DNA of 64,000 nucleotides, from NCBI RefSeq assembly GCF_009766085.1, contig NZ_LMUF01000062.1:45404-109403 (forward strand). The letters run 5' to 3'. Origin of the DNA: Burkholderia sp. S171. Its GTDB lineage: Bacteria > Pseudomonadota > Gammaproteobacteria > Burkholderiales > Burkholderiaceae. The stretch's first letter is position 1. Every line of letters starts with the position of its first letter. The notes under the pieces were generated by a model, which saw only the letters and a list, made by a program, of their open reading frames with translations, had not been told where the DNA came from and did not search any database. Made by a program: the position numbers and the translations under genes. Of this stretch, positions 61,863 to 64,000 are shown piece after piece.

Positions 61863-63272
61863 ATGAACACAAAATCGGCTGCACTATCCGATCGCATCAA
61901 TCGTACGCCAACCGGTGAGACAAGCGACGTAATCGATATCGCCGCACTGATCGACAGCCATCCCCTCAGCCGCTTCCAGAAATGGGTGATGGTGCTCGTG
62001 GGCTTCTCGGTGGTGATGGATGGTTTTGACGTTCAGGCGATGGGCTTCGTTGCACCGTCGATCATCCACGAATGGGGAGTTTCCCGCGCGGCGATGGGGC
62101 CGGTATTCGGCACGAGCCTGATCGGCATGATGCTTGGGTCGCTGATCCTCGGTCCCGTCGCCGACCGGATCGGCCGGCGGCCTGTGTTGATCGGCGCGAC
62201 ACTTTGTCTCTCCATCTGCATGTTTGCGACGTCGTTCGCTTCGACGCTGCCGCAACTCCTGGTGTTACGTTTTATCACTGGCCTGGGGCTTGGCGGCATC
62301 ATGGGCAACGCGATTGCACTGGTCAGCGAGTACAGCCCGACGCGCAAACGGGCAACACTGATGATGTGGGTCTCATGCGGCTTTACGGGCGGTGCGGTAC
62401 TCGGCGGTTTAGCGTCGGCGGCGCTGATCCCTGCGGCGGGATGGCGGTCGGTGTTCCTGTTTGGCGCCGCCGTTCCTCTGGCCATTGCAGTCGCAATGTT
62501 CGCCTATTTGCCTGAATCGATGCAGTTCCTCGTACTGCGCCAGCGTAGTCTCGCTCGCGTGAGTCACTGGCTTAGCAAGATTTCCCCGCTGGTTGAGAGC
62601 GGTGCGCCGCATCGCTATCTCGTGCGTGAACAAGCGTTGACGGGCAGACCGGTCAGCGCGCTATTCGCATCCGGCCGAGCGCGCGTGACGCTGCTGCTGT
62701 GGGCCGTCAACTTCATGAACTTGCTGAATCTGTTTTTCCTGGCGAACTGGTTGCCGACCATTGCAGCCGATGCCGGATACAGCGTGTCTCGCGCGGCGCT
62801 TGTCGGCACCACGCTTCAAGTAGGCGGGGTAATTGGAACGATTGCGATGGGGCCGCTTATCGACCGTTGGGGATTTTTCCGTATCCTGGCGCCGGGGTAT
62901 CTGATCGCGGCATTGGCGATAGCAGGGATCGGTCAGATAGCGCACGCCTCGTTTGCGCTGATGATGGTGTTTGTTGTCGTGAGCGGGTTCGGAATTGTCG
63001 GGGCGCAACCGGCGAACAATACGCTTGCGGCAACTGTTTATCCTACCGCGTTGCGTGCTACGGGGGTGGGCTGGAGTTTGGGTATCGGTCGCGCCGGATC
63101 GATTGTCGGTCCTATTGTTGCGGGTAATTTGATGGAGTTGCATTGGTCGTCGGTGCATCTTTTTATGGCGGCTGCCATTCCCGCGGTGTTGTCGTGTGTG
63201 ATGATTGCTGTGCTTTCGCGTGATAGGTTGTTTAGGTCATCGTCTGCTGCTGGAGAGGTGGAAGTCGTGTGA
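61863..63272 (+). CDS. Aromatic acid:H+ symporter (AAHS family MFS)
   Basis: A 469-residue transporter with about twelve helices. DGFDVQAMGFVAP in TM1 matches the DGxD motif of the AAHS family (PcaK/BenK type), and GPVADRIGRRPVLIG is the loop 2-3 motif A. GGAG lies 8 bases before ATG 61863; a Met eight codons upstream has none. It lies 28 bases after the decarboxylase gene, so uptake and decarboxylation of one aromatic acid are probably coupled. The likely substrate is a dihydroxybenzoate; this is inference from its neighbour. Confidence 0.87.
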   Translation: MNTKSAALSDRINRTPTGETSDVIDIAALIDSHPLSRFQKWVMVLVGFSVVMDGFDVQAMGFVAPSIIHEWGVSRAAMGPVFGTSLIGMMLGSLILGPVADRIGRRPVLIGATLCLSICMFATSFASTLPQLLVLRFITGLGLGGIMGNAIALVSEYSPTRKRATLMMWVSCGFTGGAVLGGLASAALIPAAGWRSVFLFGAAVPLAIAVAMFAYLPESMQFLVLRQRSLARVSHWLSKISPLVESGAPHRYLVREQALTGRPVSALFASGRARVTLLLWAVNFMNLLNLFFLANWLPTIAADAGYSVSRAALVGTTLQVGGVIGTIAMGPLIDRWGFFRILAPGYLIAALAIAGIGQIAHASFALMMVFVVVSGFGIVGAQPANNTLAATVYPTALRATGVGWSLGIGRAGSIVGPIVAGNLMELHWSSVHLFMAAAIPAVLSCVMIAVLSRDRLFRSSSAAGEVEVV

Positions 63273-63404
63273 GAGGAACTTGGCGTGGGAAGTGTCGTTG
63301 GGCGCGAGGTTTGGGGGTTGGTGGTCGGGGTCTATGCTGGGTTGGTGCTTTCGGCGTTAGTGGTCTGCGTAAGTCGGATTTTCTCTTTATCACTGTTAGC
63401 CACT

Positions 63405-63660
63405 GTGCGTGCCGCCCGTCATTTCTTTGTCCAAAGCGACAAAGAAACGAAGCAAAGAAAACGCTTTCAACCGCTCTACCCTAAGTGTCCACAGCGTGCA
63501 GTTTTGATTCATAGGTGCCCCAAAAGCACGGTGCTCGCCAGAGCGCAGGATGTTTGAACCCCTCCTTCTCCCGAATCCTGACATAGACACGCTTCGCCAC
63601 CCGTGCTCTCGGGCAAGCACGAGTGTTCCACGGACCGGCACGGCCTCACGCGTATTTGAG
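63405..63660. repeat. Probable dispersed intergenic repeat
   Basis: It contains a perfect 10-bp inverted repeat TTTCTTTGTC/GACAAAGAAA (63422-63431 and 63438-63447), followed by CAAAGAAAACGC and a stretch whose frames read CPQRAVLIHRCPKSTVLARAQD. From memory, such stretches recur in intergenic regions of Burkholderiaceae genomes and give rise to many spurious short ORFs. No gene is called here. Confidence 0.5.
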
Positions 63661-63690
63661 GCCTCGTCTCTTAGCAGGTTGGCTGAACCG

Positions 63691-63746
63691 TCTGCGTGGT
63701 CTGCGTGGTCTGCGTGGTCTGCGTGGTCTGCGTGGTCTGCGTGGTC
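63691..63746. repeat. 9-bp tandem repeat (TCTGCGTGG x6)
   Basis: TCTGCGTGG is repeated six times without a mismatch (63691-63744), plus two bases. The plus frame would read SAW repeats; there is no ribosome site or longer coding context, so it is treated as non-coding. Copy number may vary between strains. Confidence 0.8.
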
Positions 63747-64000
63747 ATCTTAGTGAGCCATATGGCTGAACATATATTTACGGCTTAATTTTTTGGTGAA
63801 TTGGCGGCGTGGGGTGCACGGTCGTTTTCGTGGAATATGGCTCACGCATGCTTGCGGCCTCGTTGCTTGGTCGTGTAGTGGGTTGGCGATGTGGTTCGTC
63901 ATGCGTACTGATTTGGTGGTTGGTTCACGCGGATAGCGCGGGGTGAACCATGGGCGGGTTCAGTCACTGGTGGCGAAGCGTGTCAGAACCTGTGTTCGGA
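63747..64000. other. Window end, no supported gene
   Basis: No frame with coding character. A/T-rich near 63770-63790, then G-rich sequence with an imperfect repeat of GGTTCACGCGG/GGGTGAACC type. It may be the flank of the next gene. Confidence 0.35.

Noticed and set aside
63269..63753. Several plus-strand short ORFs at the window end
   Set aside because: They fall in a dispersed repeat and a 9-bp tandem repeat; none has a start signal.

Overview
The window looks like chromosome or second-replicon DNA of a Burkholderiaceae betaproteobacterium, probably close to Paraburkholderia or Caballeronia. The pointers are DUF3563 and DUF4148-type small proteins, a QseC-like kinase, an intracellular PHB depolymerase, ECF sigma factors of the YCII-linked type, a monomeric NADP-isocitrate dehydrogenase, and many LysR, MocR and TetR genes each divergent from a metabolic enzyme gene. 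No rRNA, tRNA, CRISPR array or prophage was seen.

Layout. 0-1 kb: the 3' part of a Bcr/CflA-like efflux gene. 1.3-2.4 kb: a mobile-DNA patch, with an IS6-family remnant (transposase N-terminus plus terminal repeat) directly followed by what reads as an ORF-less group II intron (domain V, domain VI with bulged A, and an EBS1-like loop matching the IS6 tip). 2.5-9.3 kb: an envelope and stress cluster of small lipoproteins, an HdeA-like protein, a universal stress protein, a two-component system whose kinase and regulator genes are split by a terminator, a broken DUF4148 gene, a DUF3563 protein and a TerB-like protein. 9.3-13.5 kb: gene-poor, with a truncated aldehyde dehydrogenase, a truncated small gene, a large unknown lipoprotein, a possible sensor remnant and three short direct repeats.

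13.5-45.9 kb: regulator and enzyme pairs. YCII protein with an ECF42-type sigma factor; TetR with an FAD monooxygenase (palindromic operator between them); RlpA; old yellow enzyme with LysR (palindrome between); SDR with a SnoaL protein; NAD-epimerase with AraC; a secreted SnoaL protein; M20 amidohydrolase with LysR; Crp/Fnr; an acyl-CoA ligase and crotonase-fold operon; a flavin monooxygenase; MocR divergent from a GNAT-azoreductase-AhpD run; a YghU-type GST; an O-antigen ligase; LysR with an epimerase (palindrome between); a CheY scrap; a GST; a PHB depolymerase; a cupin; and an SDR.

46-49 kb: an ECF sigma, membrane peptide and ferredoxin operon, a YunG-like protein and a DapD-like succinyltransferase. 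49-64 kb: isocitrate dehydrogenase, an orphan ParA-like ATPase, a diguanylate cyclase, LysR divergent from a DsbA-like oxidoreductase and MFS pair, an acetate-symporter scrap, a glutathione peroxidase, LysR, and MarR divergent from a gamma-resorcylate-type decarboxylase and an aromatic-acid transporter, with three MarR-like palindromes between. The last 700 bases hold a probable dispersed repeat and a 9-bp tandem repeat.

Taken together the window is largely detoxification and aromatic catabolism under local regulators, with several decayed genes and one mobile-DNA scar. All functional calls come from reading the sequence by eye; no database search was run.
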